A stretch of DNA of 64,000 nucleotides from Chaunax sp. Z400 (taxonomy: Eukaryota; Chordata; Actinopteri; Lophiiformes; Chaunacidae). Each line of letters opens with the position of its first letter. Position 1 is the first letter of the stretch. The stretch lies in the NCBI GenBank assembly GCA_037577475.1, contig CM075192.1, positions 30,093,194 through 30,157,193 of the forward strand. Reading direction: 5' to 3'. Below are positions 47,386 through 62,300 of the stretch, piece by piece. A program made the position numbers and the translations under genes. The notes below the pieces were generated by a model. The model was not told the origin of the DNA. It saw only the letters and a program-made list of their open reading frames with translations, and ran no database searches.

Positions 47386-50300
47386 TTACATCTGTCTGTC
47401 CTTCTGTCTTTCTGTCTTTACATCTGTCTGTCTTTCTGTTGTTACATCTGTCTGTCCTTCAGTCTGTCTGTCTTTACACCTGTCTGTCCTTCTGTCTGTC
47501 TGTCTTTACATCTGTCTGTCCCTCTGTCTGTCTGTCTTTACATCTGTCTGTCCTCCTGTCTGTCTTTACATCTGTCTGTCTGTCTGTCTTTACATCTGTC
47601 TGTCCTCCTGTCTGTCTGTCTTTACATCTGTCTGTCCCTCTGTCTGTCTGTCTTTACATCTGTCTTTACATCTGTCTGTCCTCCTGTCTGTCTGTCCTCT
47701 TATCTGTCTGTCTTTACATCTGTCTGTCCTCCTGTCTGTCTGTCTTTACATCTGTCTGTCCTCCTGTCTGTCTGTCTTTACATCTGTCTGTCCTCCTGTC
47801 TGCTGTCTTTACATCTGTCTGTCCTCCTGTCTGTCTGTCTTTACATCTGTCTGTCCTCCTGTCTGTCTGTCTTTACATCTGTCTGTCCTTCTGTCTGTCT
47901 GTCTTTACATCTGTCTGTCCTCCTGTCTGTCTGTCTTTACATCTGTCTGTCCTCCTGTCTGTCTGTCTTTACATCTGTCTGTCCTTCTGTCTGACTCTCC
48001 CTGTTTTCACTATATCTGTTGTTATATTTCAGGGGGAACCAGGTGAAGTTGGACAGAAAGGTTGTCTTGGACTTCCTGTAAGTTAAAACTGTCTCACCAT
48101 CTGACTGTCATTAACTTACCTCATCGACTATTATCATTGGTTAGATTTTGATTGTGATTGTGTGTGCTTGTTTTCTCCTCCAGGGAGTGCCTGGGAAACC
48201 CGGCGTTAAAGGGATCCAGGGCGATCGAGGTGATCCTGGCCCACTAGTAAGAGAGAGAGAGAGAAGTGTTAATTTACAATACCACTGATCTATAATCATG
48301 AATTGATTTTAAATCATGATGTCAACAGAAACCTGTACTCAGTCCTTTAGTTATGAGCTGACCCTCCTCACCTGAACAGGTGTGATCCTCATCTAAAGTG
48401 GTTTCTGTGTTTCAGGGTAAACCTGGGAAGGATGGAGTCCCTGGAGAACTGGGAGAACGGGTAACATGCTAAACTAACAGAACAGCTTAGCAACCTTGAC
48501 TTCATTAAAAGGACACCAAACAACTGTGTTGGTTCAGATCTGTTACTGGCTGGACTGGTGTGGTGGATCAGGTCCAGAACCAGAACCAAAATTAAACCAG
48601 CAGCACCACAGCTGGTTTGTTCTCCACGGTGTTTCAGTTCTGAAGTCCAAACGGTCTGTTGTGTTGCGTCTTTACTGGTCAAAGATCATTGGTTAGAGAC
48701 AGATGCTCCACTCTGTAACAGCTCTGTAGCATCAAGAGGTTTTTATTGTAGGATGGTGAAGCCATCATCTGATCCCACATCAGTTTCAGGAGTTTGTTGA
48801 CTTCTTAACTTGAGCTGTGTGTCTGCAGGGAGACCAGGGGGATCGCGGGTTCCTCGGCCCTCCGGGTATTGAAGGAGCCATGGTGAGTACTGCATGAGGG
48901 ACATGAAGTATTACTGCAGTAGTATGTTCAGTACTGTGTCAGAGTGTTTATGATGTGTGTATTTCTAGGGTGAGAAAGGTGATCGGGGTTTTCCGGGTCT
49001 TCCAGGGGAGGTGAGTCGGAATGTTTTTTTCTTTCCCTGCTGTGTAAAATGTAACTGACAGGAAGGAAGACCTGTCCTACCAAAATAAGAGTTAGATTTA
49101 TTTAAAATGCTTGCAAGGACAGCAACAACAGAGTATGAGGTATGGATCTGAATAATAGACCTAGATCAACAGTTAGCCAAGATACTGCAGGAGGAAGCAT
49201 CCGGAGCACCTTTTCAGACCGGTATTAGGGGCCTACAAGAGGAAGGCAGGGCCAAAAGTTGAGGGCGGAGCCAGAAATCTACTTCCTGCTTGTTTGAACC
49301 AGATTGTCATGTTATATATGTGTTTGTGCGTTTTTAACAGACGGTCTGGAATCGCAGATTAATCAAGGGTCAGCGCGGCGTCCCTGGGTCCTGCGGACGC
49401 CCTGGAGTCCCTGGAGAACAAGGTAGCATACAGACCAACATGAGGGGTTTAAAAGGATGGTTTTAGGACTGGAGCCACACAGGAAAAACACAGGGCTTCA
49501 TATAAAACATGGACTTTACATGTCAAAAAGAGGTTCTGTACACAAGTGAGCTATCAGACAGACGGGTGAGCTATGGGACAGACGGGTGAGCTATCGGACA
49601 AACAGGTGAGCTATCAGACAGACGGGTGAGCTATCGGACAAACGGGTGAGCTATCGGACAGACGGGTGAGCTATCGGACAGACGGGTGAACTAGCTATTG
49701 GACAGACGGGTGAGCTAGCTATTGGACAGACGGGTGAACTAGCTATTGGACAGACGGGTGAGCTAGCTATTGGACAGACGGGTGAGCTAGCTATTGGACA
49801 GACGGGTGAGCTATCGGACAGCCGGGTGAGCTATTGGACAGGCGGATGAGCTATCGGACAGACGGGTGAGCTATCGGACAGACGGGTGAGCTATCGGACA
49901 GACGGGTGAGATATCAGACAAACAATCCAGAAAAAAAGTCCAAAAGGCAGACGGAGTCAAAAAACAAGAAACACGAGGACAAAGACTGGAACGTGAGACG
50001 CTGAGGTACAACAACACAACACAACACAACACAGAAGGGAAGAAAAACAGACTAGATTCTCTGGCAGGAGAGAAAATGAGACACAGGTGACACCAATCTG
50101 GGCGGGGCATACAATCACAATGGCGGGAAAACTCACAGGGGGCAGGAAGTCTGAAATGAGAAGACAGATGAAAACATGGAATAACCAAACCAGTAGTTTT
50201 TATTGTTAGAAGTGGAATGAAGGCTAACAGCTGTTTAAAAGTCCAGTAAATGTTTGTGTCTCTGTGGACATTAATTTATTTATTTCTCTTATCCTCAGCA

Positions 50301-53300
50301 GAAATGATGGACAGTAACATTCTTCTGCTTTCTTTCAGGACTCATTGGCTTTCCTGGACTTCAGGGCGAACCAGGTATATTTTGTCTGTCTGCCTGTCTG
50401 TCTGCCTGTCTGTCTGTCTGCCTGTCTGTCTGCCTGTCTGCCTGTCTGTCTGCCTGTCTGTCTGTCTGTGTTTTAATGTGTTAATAATCAGATGACAACC
50501 TATAATCAATAACAATAATCAAATGTGTCCAGCTTGTACGTTTAGTTAACTCACTGCTTAACTCTAGTGATGACAAAGTGAACAGTTGCTCTGTGGCCTC
50601 ATGTTGTCTGTGTAGTTCTGGCTTTATGATAATACTGATTGTAAGTATATCATATATATTACATAGATAGTATTCATACAATACATTTTTATTTAGTTTG
50701 AATTCATTCAGTTCTTGTGTTTTGTGTTGTTGACTTGACTTCCTGCTGTATGCGTATAAATTATAACAATAATGGCAAACTTAATTACATTTATTTCCAT
50801 AAACAAATCATTATTGTTATTGTTGCTATTACATCAGGCGAGGGTGTTTCATATGTTTTATTGGACAACAGAAATAAATCTGTTTGTTATGTTTGTTAGA
50901 AGTAAATACAGAGTCTGTTGATTTGGACCTGATCACATTAAAACCTGAAAACATGTTGACAGAGTAAACCGTCACCTCGGCTTCATGAAGTAACTGAAGT
51001 ACAAACATACAGGAATAGTAGCTAATAAATATTTAGCATATTAAGTGAACCTATTTCTCTCCAAACACAGATTTGTAGCTTGACTTTAAAGTTGGTTCAT
51101 CTTCCCTCCAGGTTTTGCTCTTCCTGGTCCACCGGGCCCTCAGGGGCCCCCCGGATCAGCTGGGCCCACAGGAGAACCAGGAGTTCCAGGCCCCATGATT
51201 ATCGGACCCCCGGGACTGACCGGAGTCCCAGGTGGTGGTGGAGCTGAAGGAGATCCAGGAGAACCAGGAATTCCAGGTGACGTTCTGCCTCCTGGGTTTT
51301 TCTCTTTGTGGTCTTGAGGAGGGTTTTTCCTTTGAAAACGTTATTAAATGTAAACATTTTTTACATTTATTTAACATATTAAATACAAATAAAATTACAT
51401 TTATTTAACATATTAAATATAAATATTTTTTACCTTTTCGTTTTTTGTGTTTTGCCTCTTTTGGTCATGAAACGTGTCACTTTGAATAGATGCCACCTTG
51501 TTTCTATATTAATGAGTGTTATGCCTTGATTACCACTAGATGGCAGCAAACACTCTAGAATTGAAGGCAACAGGTCTGAGGGACTGTTTACACCCCGGTT
51601 TTTACATAAAACGGTTCCCTTTTTTTGCGGTTTGGTTGTTCGATTCCATGACAACTACATTTAGGAGCCTAAAAAACGTGAGAAAACAGGTTCCAGAGTG
51701 TAATCTCTTGAAAACGCCATAATTAACCATGTATTAACCGACAAAAGGCAATTCTTGTGAAAACTGTGACGACACGGCTGTTCGGCTGAAAACATAACAG
51801 CCGGACACGAACAGAACACGTGGTGTTATCATGTGGTGTTGATTAATATCACAACCTGCACCTTAAATATGAAACCATTGTATTTTTTTTTTATTGCTGT
51901 TTGTATACAGTGTTGTTTTATGTGCTGCTGCCTTCTTGGCCAGGTCACCCTTGTAAAAGAGATCTTTGATCTCATGGGTTTTATTCTCCTGGTTAAATAA
52001 AGGTTAAATAAAAATAAAATTTGAAAAGTTACACTGCCAACTTCTGGCCTGGCATGCATATAAAGGTTTATTACATCTGATCATTTTTGAACCCTCTTGT
52101 TCTCTGTTGTGGAGTTCCTCAGGGAAACACCCTGGAGCCTCTGATCATCTAATAACAAACTTTAAATAGATTAAAAGAAAATAAAAGAAATAGAAACATT
52201 TACTATCAGGAGTTGTGTGTATATAGAATTAATATGCTTTGAAGAATATAAATCTATTATCTGTCAACATGATGAAAGAATGTAAATGAATCATCAAGCT
52301 AGGTACGTACGTAGCTTAAGTATTCTAAAACCTTTTTATCATGATTATCAGACTTGGAGCTCTATCTTCGTTCTCTCCTGCAGGTTAGTTTTCAGGAGAA
52401 GAGGTCGGTCCATCATGTGGTTAACCTAGCTTAGCACGAAGACTAGAAGCAGGGGAAATCTGCTAGCTTAGCTATAGCTCAAAAAAGATTCCACCTTCCC
52501 ACAACTCCATGTCTCATTTAAGTCTTTCTTCTGTCAGATTTCCTGGAGGGAGAAGTTGGTCGTCCAGGACCTGAAGGTCCCAAAGGACTGATGGGACTTC
52601 CTGGACCCAGAGGGGAGGATGGAGAGACGGGTGAGTGGGTGAAATGAAGTAGATGACTCTGGAGACAGTTAACCATAGAGACTGGAGTTCTATGTGTAAT
52701 TGATGGATTTGTGTTTGTCAGGTGAGAAGGGGGAGGTGTGCACGGTCTGTCAAGTTGTTTTCGGTCCTCCCGGACCTCCAGGTAAACCAGGAGAGCCGGG
52801 TGAAGATGGGGTGACAGGTAAGGACCACACCTGAGCCATTGGCCCTGAGACTGACTGAGTGACAGTTCAATGCAAGTCTTAACCTTCTAAAATTAGGGGG
52901 GTTTTTTTGTTTTAATTGTTATTTGATTTCTTAAACGATGTTTCAAAGAGAGGACACAATATTAAAACAGGAAGTAGAATTTTTTTTAAATATCTTAACT
53001 GATCAGACCAGTAGACCAGGATCTGATCCAGAGTCTGATTCACTGTACCGATGACTCATCCCGTCTCTCTGTGATTCTGTTTCTAGGTTCATCCGGTTTT
53101 CCAGGAAACAAAGGTGACAAAGGGGTCAAAGGCATTAGAGGACTACCTGGTCCAGAGGTGAGTTCACTGATCACGTCCATAAACTCTTACAGATTGATTC
53201 CTCTGATAATTGTCTTTTCTTCAGTTTTCACTGCATATTCTTGGTGGACTGAAGCCCTGAGGGTCCAAAAACCTGCAGGGTTAGGCTTTGGGGTCAAGGT

Positions 53301-56300
53301 GTAGAGGAGTTACAGGTACAGAGGAGGGGACCTGGACTAACATCTGGGACTAGACTGGTCTAGACAAATTAATTAAATATCGCAACAATAAATAGGAAAT
53401 AAAGATTTTCTAAGCATAGAATATCATTAGAAATAGGAACAGCTTGTGAAAACGATCAGTGGAGAAATTATTTAACATAAGCTGAAATAATTTGTAGTTA
53501 TTGAGTATTTGGTGATGAATTCACAATTTCAAAAAATTACAACAGTCACATATATTGAACAAGAGTCTTCAGAGACCACAAAGCTTCGCCAAGGCTCCAC
53601 CCCTCCAAAGGGTCCCTTCTGCCCACAAGTTACATTCCTGTCCCTATAAAGCCATATTTATAGTCGTTCACCATGAGAACAGACGCTGAGAACTTGGATC
53701 CATCCAGAACCTTTGTTGTAGGGAAAACAGCTGTTCCAGAAGAGTCAGTATTTCCTGTTCCACTGCGCTGATTCTTCCCAAAATACATCCTCCTGTTCCC
53801 CTCAAATGAGAGTTTCATTCAAACCTTTCTGTGACTTATTGAATTAAATGGCTGCCCCAGAGTTCTCACAATATCAAAGAAAATGTAAAAGAAATAATCA
53901 TGGATTGACTCCTTTATCCAGATTCTCTCCAAAATGTCCTTTTTTGGGATGATGTCCACTCTTCTTAGTAGTTTACGCTTTATTGATAGTCAAACAGGCT
54001 CGACTCTGCAATGTTCAAAAAGTGGAAAAGGTCCACCCCTTAATTCGGATCCGTCCAAAATGTAACGGGTTCTTCCTTCATACAAACCCCACCCCTCTAG
54101 TCAGACAAACAAACCAAACCAATCACTCAACCACTTCGGTGGAGGTTAAAATAAATTTTGACTTTATGTTAAATTTAACTAAACAACGGCAGTGCTTCAT
54201 ATTCACTGTCCAGTCAGAGCGGAGTAAATCCAACTTTAAGACGTTTGAGGTTTTAGTCGAGAGCTCTCTGATTGGATAGTTGGAGTCAGAGACCATCTCT
54301 TCATCAGTCTTTGTCTGTTGTTCTGTCTTTAGGGACTGTTTGGTATTCCCGGTGTCACAGGGCCCCCAGGACCAGTTGGTGACCCTGGGGTCATGCAGAG
54401 GGTGGGGCAGAAGGGTGAGGATGGGGACCTTGGGGCGGCGGGACCACCAGGTTTGGAGGGGAGAGACGGAGGTCAAGGAGTTGTGGGGCCAAAAGGTGTT
54501 CTTGGACAGAAAGGAAACCCTGTGAGTATCTGTCCAGTCCACACCGTATCTATTTTTACATGGTGAGGGAGTGAGGGGTGTTCCCATGGCAAAAAATCAA
54601 CCAATCCTGTGTTTGGACAGAGCCAAGAGAAGATAATTTCTGACATGATATGTAGATGACTGTCTCTAACTCTGTGGTCAGGGGCCTCTAGGGGAGAAAG
54701 GTGAGAGGGGCCTGCTGGGGGAGACTGGTCTCAGAGGACTATTAGGTCAGATGGGACCTCCAGGACCCCTTGGTATTGGGACTACAGGACCTCCAGGATC
54801 TAAAGGCAATGTGGGAGTTGTAGGACAACGAGGTGATCCTGGAAATCCAGGTGAGTGTCTGAAGTCCAGGAGACACTCAAATAATTGTGGGAGGTAAATT
54901 TAGAGACTTGCTTGATGTTCAGAAATATTTTTTCCCCTTACCTTCAGGGATATTCTACCTAAATAAAAGTACTAATACAACAATGTTAAAATTCATCCTT
55001 AATCCAAAATCTTCCTTAGATTAAAGTATAGAAGTATAATTAGCTAATTGTTTTAGTGCCTTTATGGACTTGTCTGATGTTCACATGTCCATGTTGGGAA
55101 GCTGTTCCTCCAATGTTCGTGTGTACCTGAGCTTTTAAGTCGTAATGTGGGAAAAACAGGGACACAACAAAGAAGATGTATTTTTGCAACAGCATTTTTT
55201 CCAGACTTGCTGCTGCACCAGTGCATTCACTAAATCTACTCAAATACTGCTTTGTCCTACATAGTTGTCAGGGTTAATGCTAATCAATACCTTTATAATT
55301 TACTCGATTTCACTCTACATGAACAGAAACAGAAACAACAATATTATAAATTACATGTAAACAAACTGATATTCAGTGCGTAAATTAATAAAACATTTTT
55401 AGCCATTAATCAAATATTTACCGCCATGTTTTTGTGTTTATGAAGTCAGTCAGAAAGTCATTCACATGAATTTTACCAGTTGAGAACTTATTTTTCCAAT
55501 TATTCTGACACAACATGAATGCATCATTACTTTGAGTATGAAAAGTTAAAGAACATCATCTGCTACATGTGGAGCTAATTTAAACCACTTTAAAAACAGG
55601 TAGCTAGTTTAATTCAGTGGTTCTCAACTTAGGGGTCTGGGACCTTCAAAGCATCATCAGATAAATCTACTGAGGTCATCAAAAATATTCCTCTAATCTT
55701 GACATTTTTGTGAACAATCAGATCTTTATTATTCAATGAAACTGTCAGATGTTTGGAGGTGAGACGTCTCATTGGTGGATCTGATGACTCGTCTGTTTGT
55801 CTGTTCATTCAGGGGAAAAAGGTTCTCCAGGTGAAATCAGAACCTCTCCAGGAGATCCAGGACAGAAAGGAGAGAAAGGTTTACCTGGGAACCCAGGACC
55901 TGACGGTGAGACAGATTCATCTCCTGTCATCATGTTTTCTCGTCATACTGTGAAATATTATATTTTTAGCTAGAAGAAAACTTAATTTGCTGTAAATTTC
56001 TGTGATCACTGTCTTCTTGCAGCCCAAAATAAATAAATCCAATGAAAACCAGAATGAACTGACAGATTGTTGTCTTTTTTCTATGAAATCTGTATATTAA
56101 ACAAACTTTTCAATATAATTACCAACTCAAATAAAAACATAGTCTCATATGTCACATATTTATGCCTCACCCTGTTCTCTCGCCTGGTCTCAGGTGTGAC
56201 AGGACGTCCAGGTGATCCAGGATCTGTTGGTCGGCAGGGAGAAAAAGGAGATGGCGGATATTCAGTTCAGGGTCCTCCAGGCTTCCCAGGGGTCAAAGGT

Positions 56301-59300
56301 CAGGTTTATGACCAGTGTTGAATGAAACAGTGAGCTGAAGGTTTCAATGTGCTGAAGAGGACAAATAACAACAATGCATGGTTTTCTGTCTGGTTCAGGA
56401 GTCAAGGGGGTTCCAGGAGCTCCAGGTTTACCAAGTTTTGGCATCAAAGGACGGGCGGGGCCATCAGGCCCCCCAGGGATGCCGGGCCCCAAGGTAACAC
56501 TAGTTTCTTTTACACAGTCAGTTCAAGATGGGACTGTTACACCTTTATGGTGTAATGGGGGGGTCGTCTCTGAACCGCCTCTGAACCAGCAGCGGAGGGA
56601 GTGACAACGTCGAATTGGTGTCTGCATAAAAGGAGTGACACCACTTCCTGTTTTGGTGTGAATGTAAATAGAAGTCATGTTGAGCCGTCTTTCATGTTGT
56701 CGCAGGGGGACAGTGGCATCGGTTTCCCAGGTCAGCAGGGTCAGTCAGGCCCGCAGGGAGAGGATGGCTCTGTTGGGCCCCAAGGAGACTCTGGACCCCC
56801 AGGATCCGATGGGGCTCCAGGACTTCAAGGACTAGATGGACCACCAGGACCTAAGGGTAACTCATTTAAGATCTGAACCAGTACTGGTGAGCCAGGACCA
56901 ATAGATTATAACTAGCTAAGCTATAATGACCTCCCAGGTGTTCACATAGAAACAAACTATATAATTATTATTATATTATACTATAATTGGTTGGCTCTGG
57001 TCTGAATCAGTGTATGAACTGAATCAGGTCTTAAATAAACTCATTTTTGCCCAAGTATTAAGAAGCTCATCAAGGTCAGACCCCAAATCATTCTCTGGCT
57101 AGCTGAAAGCAACTCATTCACAGTCCAGCATGCAAAGCGCACCTAGCTACATGAGTCTGTTTAGCTCAAACCTGCAGAGTATGCCTTGTAGTAAGGTCAG
57201 ATCACTTTCCACCACAGATAGTCCACTCCAGAATTTGTGACGCAGACCAATTCCTCTGACTGGGTGAGGTATGATCACTGTGTTCAGATCTCCCCAAACA
57301 AATCATAAATAGGGTAAAACTTAAACAGACTCTAATTCAAAAACACAGGTTTGTAAACACCCAAAGTGAACTGAACTCAGTTGTCTCTCAGGTCAAAGAG
57401 GTCTGGATGGTGTACCTGGTCCCGTTGGCCTTATTGGACTGTGTTTACCTGGATCTCCTGGACCTGCAGGAGAGCTGGGACCGATGGGAGTAATTGGATT
57501 CACAGGTAATATCTCTATAAGCTGGTGACAACAGAGTTCTATATAGAATCGTATCTCATGTTAGTCTGGGTAGAACAGCTAAGATAAAGACTGAGCTTTT
57601 GTTAAAGTGATGAACTGGTCCCTTCCTTCCTTCCTTGAGTTTGGAGGATTTGATAAAACAAACTAAAGCCACAAGAAGAAAACTCACCTGTTTCTCAGAC
57701 CGCTATCTTGTCTTGCAGGACCACGGGGCCCCAAAGGTGTGCGGGGTGACTCTGGGCTGATGGGCATTGGATCGATTGGGAATCAGGGGCCATATGGGAC
57801 CCCAGGGTTTGATGGACCTCCAGGGCCAGAGGGAGGACTTGGACCAAAGGGCCTGAGAGGGACCAATGGGGAACCAGGAAGTCCAGGTAACGAAGTTATG
57901 ATCAAACCTGCTCCTCCACCCTTTGATACTCCTATTGATCCACTTTTGTCCAGACTGAAATATTTCAACTATTGGAAGGATTGTGAAGAAAGAGATGGAT
58001 GGATTTGTGTTTTAGGAATCAGAGGGGATAAGGGTCTTCCTGGTGTCCTTGGGAGTCCAGGGGAGGATGGGATACCAGGGGAGATTGGACAACCTGGACC
58101 AAAAGGTTTCTACCATCAATTAATCAATCTCACTATCAGTCAAACACTCAACCTCTTTTGTCTGACTGTAACTGACCGGTCTGTCTTTCAGGTCAGATGG
58201 GTGTCGATGGGGTCAGGGGTTCTCAAGGGCCTCATGGGCCACAAGGGGATAGGGGAGAGACTGGATTAAAAGGAAACCAGATTGCTGTGGAGATATATGG
58301 AGATCCTGGAGACTCTGGAGACCCTGGTACTCTATTCTATTTGGTTCTATGTGAATGTAGTCGTACTGTGTCAGCCATTATAAGTTGTTTTCAGATGAGA
58401 GGAAACTATTCATACAAAGTACTTATTTCTAAGACCACCCCTTTTTATTGTATCCATAATGGAAGAACTAGAAACAATTAAAGCTGTTAGAACTCAGTTT
58501 TGAGGTACTTTTTTAGATTCAATGATTATGATTGTCACAAAGAAGTGACGTTTCTATACTAATCATCGGCTAGCTTATGTCTTCTCAGCATTCTTATTGG
58601 TGGTGCATATGCTAACAGAAAAAAGGCTGTCGAAGGTATTTAGTTCTCAGAGAAACCCCTCAGTGGGCAGTTCGTCTCAGAGAGTCCACAGAACTGTTTG
58701 ATCTGAAAACACCTATTGATCCATTTATAATTGCTGTGAGCCCTTAGTCCTCGGCAGATGCTGTCCCTGATATTCCTCTGGGTTCTATTCTGGGACCCAT
58801 TTTATTATCAATTTAACTTTGCCCCTTAAATATAAAGTTACAGCAACCAGCTTGTTGGCTTAGCTTAGCACAAGGACTGAAAACTCCTAGGCCGTCTCTA
58901 TCCAAAGGTATGAGAAGATTCCTATTAGCATGTCTGGTATCTGTCGCATTGTTTTGTAGCTGGTAGCAGTAACTTCCTGCTGGTTGCCTTGCAAATGCTC
59001 AGAGCCAAGACATAGTTCAATGAAGAAGTGAACCCACTAAAAAAAAAGAAACCCAGTATAAGTCTGAGATAAATATATGAATATTTAAACATATCAATTT
59101 TCTTTGTAAAACATCACAACACATGAAGGGGTACTTGAACTCATCAGAGTTGTAGGGGTACGTCAAACAATAAGTCAGCTATAGTCATTTGAGCTCCACC
59201 TCCTGATAGGTATAGTCCAGGTGTCTTGTTTAACCAGTCTGTGACCTATCTGCTTCCTGTCACACCCTCAGGACCCATAGATCTTACCGGTACCAAAGGA

Positions 59301-62300
59301 GAGATGGGCCTCCGTGGGCCACAGGGCCCAGATGGCAGCAACGGTAGACCTGGAAGTCCTGGGCCACAAGGTGAAGACAGCTAAGAATTATTAGGATTCC
59401 CATTCCAGCAGTGCAGTATCAATTTTTCTTTAGGTCCTCTGAAAACCTAAAGGTGGCACCAAAAAATTTTTTTTTTATCATTTTGCATGACTTCACATAT
59501 CAGGACATCCTGGAGACCCTGGTATAGATGGAGAACAAGGTCCTCCTGGCACCTGTGGATTTGATGGTAACCCAGGAGAGATGGGGAAGCCAGGTAACAT
59601 TCAACACAACACATGTAATAGGGTTTTATTGTCTCCTCATAAATATGATATGTATCTCCAGGGATTGACTGGGTTACTGACCTTCAATGATACTCAATAC
59701 TCTACAACTTGCCAACCTCGCTTTCAACAATCCAGAGATTTTAGGAGCATCTTTGTAGCGACACTAAACCTTGAAAATGATCTTTAGTCTAAAACAGAAG
59801 AAACACCAACATTAGCTCGGTGAAACAGTACATGTACAGTACCAGTCAATAGTTTGGACACAGTTACCCATCCACTTGAATGGGAAACTGTGTCCAAATT
59901 TTTGACTGGTAGTGTACTTTAAGAGGACAAACTTTCACTCCATGGGATGATCTCTCTGTTTCTACATTTTTTTTCCGTCCAGGTTTTAAAGGTGAGAAAG
60001 GTTTGGTAGGTTCTTGTGGGCAACCTGGTTCAGATGGGCTGCCAGGATTGGGAGGGCCTAAAGGTGCTAAAGGAGAACTAAGTCAACCGGGACCAGGAGC
60101 CAAAGGAGTTCCAGGAGAGAAGGTATTACAAACATACAGACACAAAAACGACTAACCCTAGACCTGATCTATCATTTGTACCACTTTAACAAGTAATCCC
60201 AATCTCCATCAACAAATTAATTTTACATTCTTAACCAGGTAATCCCACTGAGGTTGATTGGAGTGAATAAAATAAAATGTATTCAATCTTTCTTTTTTGT
60301 CCCATCTGTTTGTTAGTGGTGGATGGTGTTTTATGTGTTGACCTGTTCATCTTCTTTCTATATGAAAAGCTCTTTAAAGACATTTGAAACAATAATAAAG
60401 CGTCTTGTCTTCCTCTGATCTTGTTTCAGGGGAATCCAGGACGAGCTGGAACTCCAGGTACAAAGGGGAAACCAGGAGATGTTGGAGACTTTGGTCCTCC
60501 AGGAGACTCTGGCCCCTGTGGTCCCAAAGGACATTCTGGACCCCCAGGATGCAGAGGTCTGATTCATTAAAGTTAATCCATAATTTATCTGCAGTTTATA
60601 CAACCCACCTTGAAAGGTCTTTTCAGGGGGAGGAACCTTTTCGCATTTCTAAGAACCTCCCTTTTTATTGTATTCATACTGCAAGAACAAAGAACGGATG
60701 TAGTTCTTAGAACTCAGCTTTGAGGTCAGCTACTTGAGCTCAGCTACTTCAGTGTAGGTACTCTCCCAGCACAAGAGGAACCTTTAGTGATGTAAGTGTG
60801 CTGTGATTGGTTGAACACATGAGCCATTGCAGCACCATCAACATCTTTTTTTTAAATGTGTGAAACGTTAAGCTGGGCTCAAGTTACGGAAGAATCGGGC
60901 TGATTTCACCCGACAATCAAAGGAGAAAGCTGGTCTGGACCTTTGGTCGATCCCGATGTTCAGCCCAGATTACCTGGTAGTGTGAGGCGTTTACAGATCC
61001 TGTCTTACACCTCTGGCATCAGGCGCCCTCATAATTTCCAAGCATGTTTAGGAGTTAAAATCTGGATGATTCCATCAGTACTTTTTGAGTGAGATCATTA
61101 TAGCCAACGAGAGAGAGAGATCCCGGAGCAGCTGACACTGCAGCCAGACAACTTAAAACGTTTTAGATTTTTAGCATACTACTGTTAACAAATATTAAAC
61201 CTCACCAACATGTTGGCCGTGTCTTCACAACCATTTCCTCATCCACTCTCATTTCTTCAGTTTTCTTGTGTTTTCATACAAAGCCAATTGCTATGGCAAC
61301 TTCATCACTCATTTTATTTACGTTACGAAGTTGCTTCTCGAGAGATGACAAGAGGCGGTGCAGTCATCACTCCCTCTGGCACGAGAACCTTGATGAGATC
61401 CTGTACTCTGTGATGCCCCGATATTTTTTTAAACTCCTGTGGTGTGAGTCCGGCTAGGAAGTCCTTCTGAGAGAGTCCCCAGAGCTGTTCGGTCTGAAAA
61501 CACCTGAAGAGACCAGACAGCAAAACAATGAGCTAAAACTGATGGCTAAGCTCCATTAAGCACAGGGGAGCTGCAGATTCTAGAGGTTGAGCATTGAGTT
61601 CCACACCCTTCATGGGTTAAATGAAAGCTTCTTCTGCATATCTGCTATTTCAGGTCCTCCTGGGTCTCCGGGTGAAAAGGGTTGTGACGGTCCTCCAGGG
61701 AAAAATGGCCCTTCAGGACCCACCGGTCTAACAGGTATATAAATAAATAAACCAGCATAACAGTATTGTTAATATCATCTGGTAGCAGAAGTACTTGCCT
61801 ACTTTTACACCAGTGCTACTCATTGTAAGGCTTTAATTGGTATCCTGCCACAGCTCCACTATTTGTTAAAACAGCCTGATAACTGTATATATATATCTTC
61901 ATTTTCAGGTAATAAGGGAGCTCCTGGAGATCCTGGTCCAGCTGGTCCAAGAGGAAACCAAGGACAGGATGGGATACCTGGACCTCCTGGAGAGAAGGGA
62001 GCCATGGGCGGTAGGAGACTGGACCGGATGAAATGAGTCTTTATTCTGATTGGATAAAATGTCCTGATTTATAGTGAACAGTTTTACATTTAGCTCACCT
62101 AGCCTGGTGACAATTTCTTTCCCTTTCTTGTGATTGGTTGATTTTCTTTCCCCAGCTCCAGGAATTGGCCCCCGAGGCACAGAGGGGCAGAAAGGTTCAC
62201 CCGGTGAGTCTCCTGGTATGATTTTGCATTCAGCTTTCAGTCAGAACTAAAGGGGAAGAAATAAAACATTGATTTTCCTCTTGTCTACTCAGGGTGTGTA

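Noticed and set aside
47151..48086. 311-codon frame as a separate gene
   Set aside because: It is col4a3 exon 13, a stop-free satellite intron and exon 14 read through; kept as a finding rather than a gene.
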